Assembly: GCF_000005505.3 (NCBI RefSeq) | Contig: NC_016132.3 | Location: 11,646,501-11,710,500, forward strand | Source: Brachypodium distachyon | Lineage: Eukaryota; Streptophyta; Magnoliopsida; Poales; Poaceae | DNA length: 64,000 nt | Direction: 5' to 3' | In this document: positions 34,501 through 45,931 of the stretch, piece by piece | How positions within the stretch are numbered: the first letter of the stretch is position 1 | How the letters are laid out: every line of letters begins with the position of its first letter | Made by a program: the position numbers and the translations under genes | Notes under the pieces: model-generated | Told to the model about the DNA's origin: nothing | What the model saw: only the letters and a program-made list of their open reading frames with translations | Databases searched by the model: none

Positions 34501-36515
34501 TTATGGATTTTGGCTGTTTGTTCGTTTTCACTCTCCGTCTCTCCCTGCCACATCACATAAATCTTTCTACAAACACCTGAATCCCTCCTTTGTTTTTTCG
34601 AGAAAATGTAGTAGTCTTATGTCTCGATGCATGGATACATAGGAAATAGTTATTTACAAGCTACAAGTAGGCTATCAAAATTGGCCTATTATTGGAATAG
34701 GGGCAAAAGCTAATGTAAATCATCTTCATAAATGTTTCCTCTGTTCCGCAAGCTGCACCATCACTTGAGGCGTTCACTAAATTGAAAAAAAAAACTTTTG
34801 GTCAACTGTGTGGTCCAAAGTGATGCTTTTAATTTCCAGGGAAGTAAAAGCTCGTGTGGTGTAAGAAGCAATGGCACAATAGCATACTATCATCATATCA
34901 TGCATCGATCTGTGTTGTTATGAGTTACTCCCTCCATTTCACAAAGGTTGGCGTATTTTATTTCATTAAGACAAGGCTTTGACCAATGAAAACTCTATTG
35001 ATATGTGTTTTTTCATACATGAAATTTATATCAATAGATTCGTCTTTAAAAATTCTTGCTAATGATCATGGTTTCGTATCATATAACTTACATATTAATA
35101 GAGTAATTTTTTATCAAAGGTTTGTCTTAACGAAACGAAATATGCCAACCTTTGTGAAATGGAGTACATGCCTTCCCTCGCAAAAAAAGAAAGAAAAAAC
35201 AGACAGTTACATGCCTTGTTTTGTCAGTAATGTTGTTTGCTATCTCATCATCTTTTGCAGTACGGGTCAGAAGTACATATACACAGGATCCAGTGACCAG
35301 TGCGTCTACATTTATGATGTGGTATGGGCCTTATATGCTTCCTTTAAACTTTTTTTTTTTTTAGTGGGGGGAGGGATTGTACTATTTGCAAATAATGGTG
35401 GTTTTTGTGCTCATATGGATGCACATCCGATCCCCTTTTGGAAAAACTAGATGACATGCTATTAAATTAAAAAAATAAATTCCAAACACACTTCTAAGAG
35501 TGTCATTTTCATTAGAAGAAAGCGCCAAGATGTTGCGGGTTCTGTGAGATGGTAGAGTTTTGATATTCTCTTTAAATATTTTGGGTTCTTTAATATTTTT
35601 TGTGTTCAGACAACAAACCTATGTATGCACCTATGAATTAGTCAATATTCTCTTTCATATTTTGGGTTCTTTAATATTTTTGTGTTCAGACAACAAACCT
35701 ATGTATGCACCTATGAATTAGTCAAATGTTCTATTGATTGGGATGACAAGATTCGACAAAATTTGCGTACATGTCCATGTCGATGAGATAGAGCTTAAGT
35801 GTAAATTTTACCTATAACTAGTGACTGGACGTCCAATGCAAGTGTCAACTAATACATGAAATATTATTGGCGGAAGAATGACACTCATGAGATTGATTTA
35901 TAATTAATTGGATCTCCATAATAGAGGGCTAGGAAGGCTCTGGGTATACCAATGGCATTTGTGGATAATTAAAATGTGGTATACATCATTGAAGCGACGT
36001 GAGATGTTGGATTTAGGCATTTGAATGGTTAAGATCTTTTGAATACACCACCACTCATACTTTTGGTAGTAAATCTGACACTAAAGAACAAATTCGGAAC
36101 CTGAAAGCATACCATGATTCTGCATATTATAGTATCAGCTGTGCTGTTCGATGCCTTGGTGCAAGTCAAGTTCAACCTTGACAACAGTCGTACCAGCATA
36201 GCCACTCAAAGCACTTCGAAGGCTTCGATCTTGTGTTCAAATTTGCATTATCCATCTAAATGTTGCGCCCTTGCTCCGTATGAACCGGATGTACGTCCAT
36301 TCTTGCAGGCCACTGGGAACGTTGTTGAAAGACTCAAATGGCACGGATCAATCGTCAGAGATTGTTCCTGGCACCCCTGCCTTCCAACGCTTGTTAGCTC
36401 TTCATGGGATGGCTACTTGGCCCGGTGGGAAGCAACGGAGGATGACGACGATCCCACCAAGCTCAAGAGATGGAAACAGAAGATGCAGCCAGAGGGATAT
36501 ACATTTGTGTTGTAG
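28589..36515 (+). CDS. LEC14B: WD40-repeat protein LEC14B / DCAF11-like (CUL4-DDB1 substrate adaptor)
   Basis: Nine coding exons: 28589-28957, 29043-29162, 30364-30441, 32250-32423, 33055-33132, 33588-33760, 34074-34229, 35261-35321 and 36309-36515. All are GT-AG with phase kept, giving 471 residues. The N-terminus contains EICHLTRLKSEPS and GRFSSADCSYALRDHLPVKG, both characteristic of LEC14B. WD repeats follow, such as VKFSKDGHHLVVGNNNESI, VVTFADESSDVLYSGSDD, GTLTGHLDGITFIDSRGD and QTIKLWDIRK, ending with CSWHPCLPTLVSSSWDG. The WDxR pattern in LWDIR is the DWD box used by DDB1-binding adaptors. The family relates to human DCAF11/WDR23, so a role as receptor of a CUL4-DDB1 ubiquitin ligase is likely but inferred. 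The frame is closed just upstream of the chosen ATG (TAG at about 28579). Introns are large and hold MITEs and local duplications. Confidence 0.9.
30016..30181. repeat. 83-bp tandem duplication in an intron
   Basis: ATGATGCACAAAATCTTAGAGAGC... (30016-30098) is repeated at 30099-30181 with only a few substitutions, ending CTTCACACCTTGCATTTTT in both. It lies in the second coding intron of the LEC14B gene and does not touch its splice sites. Confidence 0.85.
30650..32160. other. Intron segment with unrelated sequence, probably transposon-derived
   Basis: This part of the LEC14B intron is richer in GC and in broken ORFs on both strands than the flanking intron (for example minus strand 31435-30929). 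Within it TCTCTACTACTATAAAGGGG starts at 31306 after an A, resembling the 5' end of grass Helitrons. I could not find a matching 3' hairpin and CTRR end. The origin is not resolved. Confidence 0.35.
34928..35164. mobile_element. Stowaway MITE (237 bp)
   Basis: CTCCCTCCATTTCACAAAGG at the left is mirrored by CCTTTGTGAAATGGAG at the right. The complementarity extends well inward (GTTGGCGTATTT / AAATATGCCAAC), and TA duplications flank it. It sits in the LEC14B intron before the exon at 35261. Confidence 0.85.
35563..35725. repeat. ~82-bp tandem duplication in an intron
   Basis: ATATTCTCTTTAAATATTTTGGG...TGAATTAGTCA (35563-35644) is followed by a nearly identical copy (35645-35725). The copies differ by small indels in T runs. 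It is in the last LEC14B intron. Confidence 0.85.
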
Positions 36516-36786
36516 AAACTCCCGCTGCCATTGGCTCCCGCTGCCATTGGCTGCTGCCTAGCGCGAGCCCTTTTGATGTTTTCTCAAACTCGCTCCTTGT
36601 ATATGTAGCAAAGGAGTCAGACACTGTTATAGATTCACCAGACTGTACATCAATTTTTGAAGCCATTTGAGATTGAAAAAAATATTCAGAATTTTTTTTT
36701 TGGCACACCTATGTACAGTTCAAAAGACGAATATATTGTTTTTCTATCTCTTTGGCTAGGTCGTTGTCAGTTGAACAAAGATAATA

Positions 36787-36903
36787 CTCACTCCGATTCA
36801 TATTAATTGTATGTCAAAATATTACATGTACCTAGATACTTTTTAGACATAAATGCATCCATATTTTGGCAAATTTGAGACAAGTAATATGGATCGGAGG
36901 GAG
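36787..36903. mobile_element. Stowaway MITE (117 bp)
   Basis: Starts CTCACTCCGATTCATATTAA and ends ATATGGATCGGAGGGAG with TA on both sides. The inner part (GTCAAAATATTAC.../CATATTTTGGCAAATTTGAG) matches a family also seen at about 45775, 45932 and 46383. It lies about 270 bp past the LEC14B stop codon. Confidence 0.75.
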
Positions 36904-37213
36904 TAATAACATATTCCTCATGCGGCATCATGTGCAAAATTGCCGGTCTAACATATGCACAACAAAATTCATTATCTGAAACGGATGAGAATGCAAGAAA
37001 TATAATTCTTCGGCTCAGCAACTTCTTAGTTGTTAACAAGCATGCCACATGATTTATTTTATTTTTGTACCCGAGCCTCTGCTTTTGATAATTACTTCAT
37101 CTGCATCAAACCTACAAACAAACAACACACACAAGCATCAGCTATTAAAAAAACATTGATTGGATTATTGACCTAGATAAGAATAAGTTCCAAGTTTACA
37201 TAGCAGTAACATA

Positions 37214-37295
37214 CTCACCCCGTCCAAAAGTAAGTGACGTGGATTTGTATAGATTTTTATACAAATCCACGTCACTTGTTTCGGAACCGAGGGAG
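37214..37295. mobile_element. Hairpin Stowaway-type MITE (82 bp)
   Basis: CTCACCCCGTCCAAAAGTAAGTGACGTGG... folds onto ...CCACGTCACTTGTTTCGGAACCGAGGGAG. The inner arm of about 20 bp around AAGTGACGTGGATTTGTATA is essentially perfect, with a very short loop. TA flanks both ends. Confidence 0.78.
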
Positions 37296-37649
37296 TATAT
37301 GATTAGTAGCTAGTTAGCATGAGTTTACGGAATATTGATATATCCTGTTCCAATTACCAATTGTGTCCGGTGTTTTTTGCTTCCTCTACCTCAATCCTCC
37401 AAACAAGTAGACAATAGGCACAAGCATCACCTATATAATGCAGAATCATGTTAGAAGTGTGTTGAAAAATCCCTTCCTCAGAGGTACGGTGGCTCCAATC
37501 TACCTGCGATAGTAAAGATGGAGGTAATTACAAGTGTGAACATCAATAATATCATAAACAGTTCGTAACGAAAGCATTAAACGTGAACGATCATGTTAAA
37601 CTGGAATGGTATCGTCGGCAGTAACTGATTCGCACACCCTCACAAAGGT

Positions 37650-37892
37650 AAGGGACTGTTTTGTTTTGAGCCAACTCTAGCCATGCCAAAATATTGGCAA
37701 CCAATTAAAATTTGGTGCTTGTTTGCTTTGTTGCCAAAAATTTGGTTGCCAATGACTTTCTAGCCATCCCTCTCACAGATTTTTGCTAAATCTTTGGCCA
37801 TGGGTGAGCTCAAGAATTGTTGGCCAAATAATTGGCCAGCCAAATTTTGCCAAGATTTGGTAGGGCTGCATTGGGCGTAAACCAAACAGGCC
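37650..37892. mobile_element. Probable Tourist/hAT-type MITE (~240 bp)
   Basis: GGGACTGTTTTGTTTTGAGCC at the left and GGGCGTAAACCAAACAGGCC at the right are partial inverted complements, and internal TTGGCCAA/TTGGCAACC motifs are repeated. The target duplication is not clear. Confidence 0.45.
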
Positions 37893-38087
37893 ATTCCTTT
37901 CTTCCAAGCTTCTCATTGTCTTCATCTTCTGCTCCTATTGTTGTTGACCGACTTATGATTGGCGCTGGGCAGAAGTAGGCTAACTTGGAGGCCGCTCGGA
38001 CCCCTGCCCCGGACGAGGGTATGACTGGCTATAACTCACTGATCGAATTCAAACCCAACCGAACCGAGGTTTTGAGCTATAACTTTA

Positions 38088-38535
38088 GGCCTTTTTGATT
38101 CACAGGATTTTGAAAACTGATGAATAGAAGAAAAACAAGAATATGACAGGAATGCATGTGTAAAACTAAATATTTAGAAACACAAAAAATATGTAAGATG
38201 GACATTTGATTCACAAGAATAGGAAAAACACAGGAATCCAACTCGATACAATCAAATCAAAGTCAAACCGCATCGATAAGTACAATTGGAAAGTTATTAT
38301 ACAAATGAACACTCTTGTCTCGCCTTTTGTGCGTAGGAATTCAAAAAAAAGGTCCGAATGGATGTTTAAATTCATGTGTTTTCCTTTAAAATAAATATCA
38401 AAAAGGCATTTTCCTCCATTTTTTCCCTTTACCCATTCCTTGAAACAAATGAGTGAACAGTATCGCAAAGGAAAATTTTATATGAAATCCTTATACTTTT
38501 CCTGTTTTCTTATGAATGAAATAGCCTTTGGTTGC
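38088..38535. mobile_element. MITE-like element upstream of the receptor kinase gene
   Basis: AGGCCTTTTTGATTCACAGGATTTT at the left and CCTGTTTTCTTATGAATGAAATAGCC at the right are imperfect inverted complements, a common grass MITE end (ttTGATTCAcAGGA). TTGATTCACAAGAATAGG is repeated internally at about 38207. The frame of the kinase gene happens to be open through its right end, which is why I do not use the far-upstream ATG at 38440. Confidence 0.5.
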
Positions 38536-38862
38536 AAATTGGCGTTTCGTCGCAATTTGACTCCCTTGAGAAAAGAAAAGACGCTTTCGCATCATTGCCG
38601 TCCCAACAGCACCCACTCACCTTCCTTTGGATTTCATACTCCTGAAAAGGCCCCACCTTCCACACTCCTCCCTCATCCACAGAGCGCAAGTAGCCAACAG
38701 CCCAACAGAAGAAAGTCTCCGCAATCAATTCCTCCGTGCCGGCGTTCGAACAGAGTTCGAGGCAGCTGTGCTGGGCTGGCGGTGGTCGGTCCAACATCCG
38801 TCCACCCCCCGGTGGGCGGCCGGCCGTTCCCCACCCTGATCCCCAAGCCCCCGTCTTCTCCT

Positions 38863-40785
38863 ATGTCCCTCCATCTTCCCCTTCTCTTCCTCCTTGCCGT
38901 CTTCCTCTTCCCCACCTCGCTCCACTCCCAGCCCACCTCGCCGCCGCCGCCGGCACGATGCCCGCTAAACTTCACCGCGCTGCGGCCCTTCCTCGGGCCG
39001 CAGCAGCCCCCCTCCGACGACGCCTCCCGCTGCGCCTTGGCGCTCCAGTCCGTCCGCCTACTCCTCTCCCTCCACCTCGCCGCCACCGGCTCCTTCCTCG
39101 TCCCCGCTGCTGACGCTTCCTCCTCCTGCCTCCCGCCGCTCCGCGCCGCGCTCCCCTTCCAGCTCCCTCCGCCCGACGCCTGCGGCCTTGGGGGGCTCGA
39201 CGCGCTGCTCTCCGCCCCCGGATGCTCCAACGTCTCCACGCTCGCCGACTTCGACCGCCTCGTGCCTGCCTCCGCGCGCAGGGACATCAACGCCAGCTGC
39301 GACCGCGAGCTCGGCCCCGTCCCGGTCTGCACCGCCTGTACCACCTCGCTCAGCAAGGCCGCCGCGGCCTACCTCCTTCCTGGATCCCCCGACGGCGGGA
39401 ACAACGTCACGGGCTGCGTCCAGTACCCCTTCATCTACGCCGGAGCCGCCGCCAGCCCGCGGGGCCCCGACGACCCGGACACCGCCTTCTGCCTCTACCT
39501 CCTAAGTGCGAGCTCTGGGTCCATCGGCGGATCCGGCGCCCCTGGTTGGCTCTACGGCGTCGTGTTTGGATGCATCGGCTTTGTGCTCGTGGTTGCCGCG
39601 GCTGCTGGTTCGTGGTTCTTGCTGCGACGGCACCGGAGGCGCGCTGCAGCGGCCGCACTAGCTGCGGCCAGGGCGGACAGCAGGAGCAAGCGCTCGCAGG
39701 CCATGGAGTCCATCAGCGCCAGCACCACACTCGTCAAGTTCACCTACGATGAGATCAAGACGGCCACAGGGGGCTTCACCAGGGAAAGCCTCATTGGCCG
39801 TGGTGGATTTGGGAATGTGTACCAGGGGGTGCTCCCAGATGGCACAGAGGTGGCAGTGAAGCGCTTCAAGAACTGCTCCGCAGCCGGGGACTCCGCGTTC
39901 GCACACGAGGTGGAGGTGGTGGCCAGCGTACGCCATGTCAATCTCGTCACGCTCCGTGGGTACTGCATTGCCACCACGCAGAGGGAGGGGCACCAGCGTA
40001 TGATTGTATGTGACCTCATGCACAATGGCAGCCTTCACGATCATCTGTTCAGCTCCGGAGAGTGCCTGATGGCCTGGCCGGTGAGGCAGAAGGTTGCCAT
40101 TGGGATGGCAAGAGGGCTGTCCTATCTGCACCGTGGCACACAGCCGGCTATCATTCACAGAGATATCAAGGCTAGCAACATCTTGCTTGATGACGATTTC
40201 GAGGCAAAGGTGGCTGATTTTGGATTGGCCAAGTTTGCGCCGGAGGGGATGACACATGTGAGCACACGGGTTGCTGGCACAATGGGTTATGTCGCTCCGG
40301 AGTATGCCCTCTATGGCCAGTTGACTGAGAAAAGCGATGTCTACAGCTTTGGAGTCGTGCTTCTTGAGCTTATGAGTGGGAAGAGAGCCTTCATCTCTCT
40401 CAGTGAGGGTCAGAGCTTCGTGCTCGCTGATTGGGCTTGGTCATTGGTGCGTAGTGGAAAGACACTGGATGTGATCCAAGAAGGAATGGTTGAGCCTGGT
40501 CCTACTAAGGTCATGGAGAAGTATGTACTTGTCGCAGCACTCTGCACACATCCACAGCTGCATGCCAGGCCAACGATGGAGCAAGTTGTGAAGATACTGG
40601 AGGCAGATTCAGCACCAGGGCCTTTAATCATTCCGGACCGGCCGCTCCCTGTTGTTGCAAACCTTGCTGACATTGAGAGGTCAGTCAGCAGCAGCGGTTC
40701 AGGTCAGCTGTTCAGCCCCTCTGGTTTCCGGTCTTTTATTCATAGAAATGAGGATGATGTTCTGGAATCTCCAAAAGACACATGA
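38863..40785 (+). CDS. RKF3: RKF3-like SPARK-domain receptor-like serine/threonine kinase
   Basis: Intronless, 640 residues. It starts at [16 protein letters not shown], a clear signal peptide; the frame stays open upstream to 38440, but that part is MITE and UTR. A Cys-rich extracellular SPARK-type region follows (about residues 28-225; [43 protein letters not shown]). One transmembrane helix lies at 229-254, followed by RRHRRR. The kinase domain spans about 293-580, with GRGGFG at 312-317, the ATP-binding Lys at 333, HRD at 432-434 and DFG at 452-454, so all catalytic residues are present and it is RD type. The family includes Arabidopsis RKF3. Despite the database title it has no LRRs. It is predicted to act in the plasma membrane as a receptor of unknown ligand. 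Confidence 0.92.
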   Translation: MSLHLPLLFLLAVFLFPTSLHSQPTSPPPPARCPLNFTALRPFLGPQQPPSDDASRCALALQSVRLLLSLHLAATGSFLVPAADASSSCLPPLRAALPFQLPPPDACGLGGLDALLSAPGCSNVSTLADFDRLVPASARRDINASCDRELGPVPVCTACTTSLSKAAAAYLLPGSPDGGNNVTGCVQYPFIYAGAAASPRGPDDPDTAFCLYLLSASSGSIGGSGAPGWLYGVVFGCIGFVLVVAAAAGSWFLLRRHRRRAAAAALAAARADSRSKRSQAMESISASTTLVKFTYDEIKTATGGFTRESLIGRGGFGNVYQGVLPDGTEVAVKRFKNCSAAGDSAFAHEVEVVASVRHVNLVTLRGYCIATTQREGHQRMIVCDLMHNGSLHDHLFSSGECLMAWPVRQKVAIGMARGLSYLHRGTQPAIIHRDIKASNILLDDDFEAKVADFGLAKFAPEGMTHVSTRVAGTMGYVAPEYALYGQLTEKSDVYSFGVVLLELMSGKRAFISLSEGQSFVLADWAWSLVRSGKTLDVIQEGMVEPGPTKVMEKYVLVAALCTHPQLHARPTMEQVVKILEADSAPGPLIIPDRPLPVVANLADIERSVSSSGSGQLFSPSGFRSFIHRNEDDVLESPKDT

Positions 40786-41505
40786 TATCTTGCTTAGCTG
40801 AATAGAGATGCTTTATAGGAGCAAATTTAATGTGTATCATATTTTCTTTTGTTAGTTCGATTTTTGTTTCATGGGATTATACATTGCAGACAATTCTTGT
40901 CTGTGGTTGTTGCTCTCACAGTTGGATTCATTTGAAGATATGTGATGATCTTTTTCTTTGTTACATACGTAAGTTCTAATTGCTGGAAAGAGTTTTTTAC
41001 GATTTTGGCTTTAGATGATGAGATATTGGAATCTCAGTATTTATAATTTGGTAGATTAGAATGTAACCTGTAGAAGTTATTGTCATCAAAAGTCACTGTT
41101 CTGCATTACTGCATTAGGGCAGATCAGTTGGATAGAAGAACAAGGCGATGTTCCATTAAGATTCCATTACCTTCTATGTTATTGTAGTTTTGAGAAGTTC
41201 ATAAACATAAACTTCAGTATGTTAGAACCCTATATCTTATGAATTTCCAGTAGTATTCAAAAGTTTTTAGGCCAATTGAGTTAATTCATGATTATGCTAA
41301 AAAAGAGCCCCGGATAACTGCTCCTGAAAGCTTTGTTGTTCATCTAACTGATAACCAATACGAGTTTATTATTGCACCAATTAGAATCTAGTGACATCGC
41401 CTGCTACATATGTACTGCTAACTAGCCAAAATCTTATAGGATCGTCACTGCCAAGTAGATAAAAGGTCAGGTATCAGTGTACGCATTAACATAATTTGCC
41501 TGAAG
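40786..41505. other. 3' UTR and downstream of the receptor kinase; no gene
   Basis: The first few hundred bases are likely 3' UTR. No ORF or repeat is recognised. Confidence 0.4.
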
Positions 41506-41518
41506 ACCACTGAAGATT

Positions 41519-41792
41519 TTTTTTTTGGAGCTAAACGGAAGGGGAGACCCCTACCTTAATTTTATAAAACAGTGCCAGAAACAGGCATTCATCTTACAAG
41601 ATGGTTGTGCAAGAAGAACAAGGGAGGGGGATAGAAAGGAGCAAGGGAAAAAAGAAGATAAAAGATTACAACATGCAAATCTTCTAGTCAGGCCATGAAT
41701 CTATCAAATGCTGGGCAGCCTTCTTCTCGACTTTTTTCATTCTGAAAAACCACAACTTGAAAGTATCTTGACATTGTCGAACCACCATGGGA
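41519..41792 (-). mobile_element. Short retroposed fragment (LINE/SINE 3' end) with 13-bp target duplication
   Basis: A T run at the left (41517-41526) marks a minus-strand poly-A tail. ACCACTGAAGATT occurs directly on both sides (41506-41518 and 41793-41805). The body begins GGAGCTAAACGGAAGGGGAGACC on the plus strand, resembling the 3' ends of grass LINEs. The first bases of the T run may belong to either the duplication or the tail. No coding sequence remains. Confidence 0.75.
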
Positions 41793-41805
41793 ACCACTGA
41801 AGATT

Positions 41806-42684
41806 CCTTTCTATAATCTGGGATTGTGTACATACTTATTTGGTGTTAATTCTTACCCCGTGTCTGCCAAAATCTAGTTTTACTTTTGTATACAAAAGAT
41901 TGTTATTGTTATCTGAACTCTGAGAACATGAGTAAACTATCTTAAATGACTAATTTGGATATTTACCTTCAGTTGCAATTGTATTTCTTTGCACTCGACT
42001 CTTGGTGAAATCTCAACTGAGGTTCACTCTCCCAATTTTTACCTTCAGTTCCGAGTGTTCCATTTGAGGCTTCTGGCTTCAATCCTTTTTTTTCCTACAT
42101 GTCTACTCAGCAACATATTTCATGACGATATACTAGTCTTGTAAAATTTCGAAGACTTGTTTCTGTTCTATCCGTTTGCCATTCTTTTTAGTTTCGAAAC
42201 GTCAGAAGAAAAATAGTTTGATATGAGCAGAGTCAATCCTTGATGGTTGTTTCTTGTTTTTGGTGATGTAGGCCAACTTATAATTTGAACTATGATCAAG
42301 TGATACTTGCTCAATCTTCAGGTTCTTCTAATACATACGTATGTAGAAAAATCCGAGTCACTTGGAGATAGTAGTATATACTGGTCTTGCTCGTGACCAT
42401 AAAATATAAAGCACCATTTCTTTTGAACACGTGATGGAACTTTGTGGGAATAGTTCATATTGGGTTGTACATCAAGTGTATAAGTCATACTATCATCTGA
42501 ATAATGAAATGCTGATTAGAGTAATTTATCAGTAAAACAATTCGCTGACTTAAAATATGTACTTCTACCATTTGCGTTCTCAACCACAAAATAGGCAAGC
42601 TCCAGCCGCAGCGCGGCGGCGCAGCATGGTCCAGCGGCAGTTGCGTGGGGGTCGTTTCTTTCCCATGCTCAGTAAAAAATAAAG
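41806..42684. other. AT-rich intergenic, nothing recognised
   Basis: No gene, element end or repeat could be supported in this stretch. Confidence 0.35.
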
Positions 42685-42689
42685 AGGCT

Positions 42690-42955
42690 GGGTTCTTTTT
42701 TTTATACAGAGAAAAAACCTAAGTTTTAGGAATACCAGGGTATTAAAACCACAGTATTTTTGGGTGACCAAACACCTTATGTATTTAAAACTGAGGTAAA
42801 TCTAAAAACTGCAGTATTCTCATAATACATAGAAAATACTGAGCTATCAAACAGATTGAAAACCATGGTATTCTAAAACTACAGTATTTTTTTACCATGG
42901 GTACAGGATACTGTAGTTTCTAAAAAACCCAGTTTTTCTCAGTTTTGGGAAAACA
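42690..42955. mobile_element. MITE family copy 1 (empty-site version)
   Basis: GGGTTCTTTTTTTTATACAGAG...CTCAGTTTTGGG with many inverted ACTACAGTATT / AATACTGTAGTT and ACCATGGTATTC / ACCATGGGTAC blocks, so the whole element can fold. A second copy in the same orientation starts near 43590. Confidence 0.6.
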
Positions 42956-42999
42956 ACGAAAGCTTGTTCCGTTGGTGCACAGCAGCTAGCCAGCCGCTA

Positions 43000-43560
43000 G
43001 TTTAATTTAATTAAATCACAGATCAGATCACCGAGCACAAGAACAAAATTTTGTTAACTATCCTCGCCAACCAGCAGAAGCAGTATGCGATCGATTCGTC
43101 CGGATCGCAGGAAGGAGGAGGCGGCGGCTGCAGCACGTGCGGTGCGGGTGAGAAAGACGGATGGATGGAGAAGAAAGAAGTAGAGGCTCGCTTCGTTCGA
43201 GCTAGGAAGGACGGACGGAGCAGGCTGGATCTTGTGGCGGAGGACGTGGCAATCGGTCGGTGTTGAGACGAAGGAAGGAAGGTCTCGCTCGGCACTGGCA
43301 CAGTTGCAGCCGCTATATTCTTACTGGGCCGTACGAGATGGATGGCGGCGGCGGCGAGGGCAGAGCCGCAGAGGATTACGGCGGCGGCTAGGATAGAAAC
43401 GGGAGAGCGCTTCAGCGAAAAGGGTATAGAACTCACCGTTTTTATCTTTGGCTTTTGCTTTCTCCATCTCCGCAATGGGGACGATCGGCGCCAGCGGCGG
43501 CTGGAGGAAGTCGCGAGCGAGGGTGGTTGAGAAACACCGAGCGAAGCGGTCGGTTTGTGT
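43000..43560. other. GC-richer segment between two direct MITE copies; ORFs unsupported
   Basis: ORFs exist on both strands (minus 43475-43023, plus 43051-43266), but they are low-complexity Arg/Ser/Pro-rich and match no family I know. It may be a gene 5' fragment or an old promoter; I make no functional call. Confidence 0.3.
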
Positions 43561-43589
43561 TTCTTCCTTTGATCTTTAAAAGAAAATAA

Positions 43590-43990
43590 ACAGGTCAGGT
43601 TTTTTTATATACAGAAAAATACCTCACTTTTAGCAATGCCATGGTACTCCCTCCGTCCAATAATACGAGGCACGCACGCACGCATTCCTAAATTGTCAAT
43701 TTAACTAACTAAATATAAAATAAATAAATAAATAAATAGTTAGAAAGTTCTGTCGATTACGAATCTAATAATATACTTTTTGTTAAAAAATATATATATA
43801 TATAATTAATCAAATTGATGATCTACAGTTTTTTCTTGGGAGTATTATGTGACTTGGGAGTATTAAAACTACAGTTTTTTCTTGTGGCCAAACAGCTCAC
43901 TGCATATAAAACCAAACGAAGTAGTGCTATTCTCACAATACATAGAAAATACAGTACAGAGCTATCAAACCAAGTAGTGCTCAACCGTGA
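43590..43990. mobile_element. MITE family copy 2, interrupted by a Stowaway
   Basis: GGTTTTTTTATATACAGAAAAATACC...AATGCCATGGTA matches the left of copy 1. TTAAAACTACAGTTTTTTCTTGTGGCCAAACA...ATAGAAAATACAG...GAGCTATCAAAC matches its middle. The two halves are separated by the Stowaway at 43647-43860. Confidence 0.7.
43647..43860. mobile_element. Stowaway MITE inserted in another MITE (214 bp)
   Basis: Begins CTCCCTCCGTCCAATAATACG after TA (43645-43646) and is followed by TA (43861-43862). Removing it and one TA gives ATGGTATTAAAACTACAG, which matches AGGGTATTAAAACCACAG in copy 1, so copy 1 serves as an empty-site control. It contains CGCA/CACG and AAATAAATAAAT simple repeats. Its right terminus has lost the usual GGACGGAG. 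Confidence 0.75.
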
Positions 43991-44814
43991 AATTATTTTT
44001 TCAGCCTAGATATATTATTATTTCAGTCAACCGAGAAATTAGTAATAATATAAACAAATTTGTATATCATACAAACACATTTGCATTCTCTTTTAAATCA
44101 ATCATACCATGTGTTACAATACTCCTATAATGTCTAATTTTCTTTCACGTAAGTGTACGTAATTGTGCCAGTTGTAAAATTTCTTCAAGTTCTTTGTAAG
44201 AGTACTAACTGAAAGTAAGTGTTAAGAGTAGAATTGAACCAAAATGAAATAGGAGAACAAAAACCTCAAATTTCTGACATAACTTGATTAGAAAATAGTT
44301 ACCAAAGTAGTACATACAACATTTGAAGTATATAGAAACACACTTTCATAAATAGTTCTGAAACATCATTTGTTCTCTACCATCTAAGGATCTCACTGAA
44401 CTATAAGACTGAGTTATTTTTCGCTATTCATCAGATAATTATGTACTCGGTGTATAGTATATAAGATTAGAGACCTCATTAAATATCGTAAAGAAGGATT
44501 TGTTTTCTTTGCTTGTTTTTCTAGAATACTTCGCACATCATGGTTTTAGGTAATACAATAAATGAAGAACTCATACTCTTAAGTTGTAAATGGGATGCTT
44601 CAACAATTTTGAAAAGGAGAGTGGATTTTCTTCAGTATGAAAAAAGCATATCAGTTAACCTGATTTTTGTGAATTCTCTTAGTTCCTGGAGCCTAGTTTT
44701 CTTGTTTGGAGCAAGCGGATAAGGGTAGCTAGCTTTATAGGATATGAACACACCAAGCAACATAAATTTATGGTGAACACACCATCCTACGTTCATATTG
44801 AGTTACGAATGCCA
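43991..44814. other. AT-rich intergenic, nothing recognised
   Basis: No gene or element ends could be supported. Confidence 0.35.
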
Positions 44815-44847
44815 GGATGAGATGTTTTCATACACAAGACAATTATT

Positions 44848-44990
44848 AGATAGATGGATGGATGGATTGACATAACGGATAGATATATATCGGTGGATAG
44901 ATAGATGGACGGATGGATAGATAGGTAGACAAACAAATAGATAGAGAGAGAGATACATTATTGTTTGACAAGTAGATAGATAGATAGACA
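44848..44990. repeat. GATA/GATG-type imperfect microsatellite
   Basis: About 140 bp of interrupted GATA, GATG and GACA tetranucleotides (for example GATAGATGGATGGATGGAT and TAGATAGATAGATAGA), with a GAGAGAGA stretch. The region from here to 45774 shows nothing else. Confidence 0.8.
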
Positions 44991-45774
44991 TGACTGTGGT
45001 GTATAGAATAATAGGAAACTATTGTATAATACGCACTACATACATTCTGGGGTCAAATGATATCGACAATCTTTTCTAAAAGATAGGGCATAACCTCATT
45101 CATGAATCATAGCAAATGATTGCACCTATCTCCAAGCCTAAGAAGTACATACCTAGCGAAATGAGTATCCTTTCTTGAATAAATGTTTGGCAAAGGATAG
45201 ACATGTTACTACTTTTGTATATTTCACATAACATACTTAATGTTAAGCATCATGCAGTTCTTAAGAACATGAAACAAAACCGTTTTCCGCGTCCTTATGA
45301 AAAGCATCAAATCCTGTATAGTAAAATTTTGTTCTCAATATTGTGGAATCCAATTTCGAATCCATATCTATTTGCACTAAAGACACATATAAGATGCCAT
45401 TTGACAGGGTTTTATTATCGTGCGCTTGAATGTTAAATATTTAAATTGTCAGTGATAGCCAAGTATCACAATTGTTGGTTCAAGCTAAGAACTGTGTCTG
45501 ATAAGTGGCTGATCATATATAGACACTTGAAGGTTTAACTATTGCACGTGGTCATACATACCGTTTTTGCTAGCTAGGATTTAAATACCACAATCTCTTT
45601 GACGATTTTTTTGCCTATAGTAATGAAGTGCTAGGCATGGCCTCTGTAATAGGATGATTACCTCGAATTCATGTAGTTCATATAGTACGGGAGAATATTC
45701 ACAATTTGTCCAAATTCAGAAGCATAGGTCCACTCAGATATTAGATCATCACACATCATTTTGCAATTTGTATA

Positions 45775-45886
45775 CTCCCTCCGTCTCAAATTAAGTGACT
45801 CAAATTTGTCAAAATATGGATGTATCTATGCCTAAAAAGCGTCTACATACATGTAACAGAAAGTCACTTAATATGGGACGGAGAGA
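45775..45886. mobile_element. Stowaway MITE (~112 bp)
   Basis: CTCCCTCCGTCTCAAATTAAGTGACTC at the left mirrors GTCACTTAATATGGGACGGAGAG at the right, with TA on both sides. Internal TTTGTCAAAATATGGATG is shared with the element at 36787. Confidence 0.75.
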
Positions 45887-45931
45887 TATATTAGAACACA
45901 AGGACAAATGTTTCACAAATCAAATCAAATA

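Noticed and set aside
38440..38862. 141-residue N-terminal extension of the receptor kinase
   Set aside because: It overlaps MITE-like sequence and lacks any domain; the internal Met at 38863 begins a textbook signal peptide.
38673..39356. 227-aa minus-strand ORF opposite the kinase gene
   Set aside because: Shadow of the GC-rich coding strand; no recognisable domain.
43023..43475. 150-aa minus-strand ORF between MITE copies
   Set aside because: Ser/Pro/Arg-rich and without a family match; no promoter or splice context to support it.
44848..44990. Possible CRISPR-like or regularly spaced repeat
   Set aside because: Just an imperfect tetranucleotide microsatellite with no spacer structure; the genome is eukaryotic.
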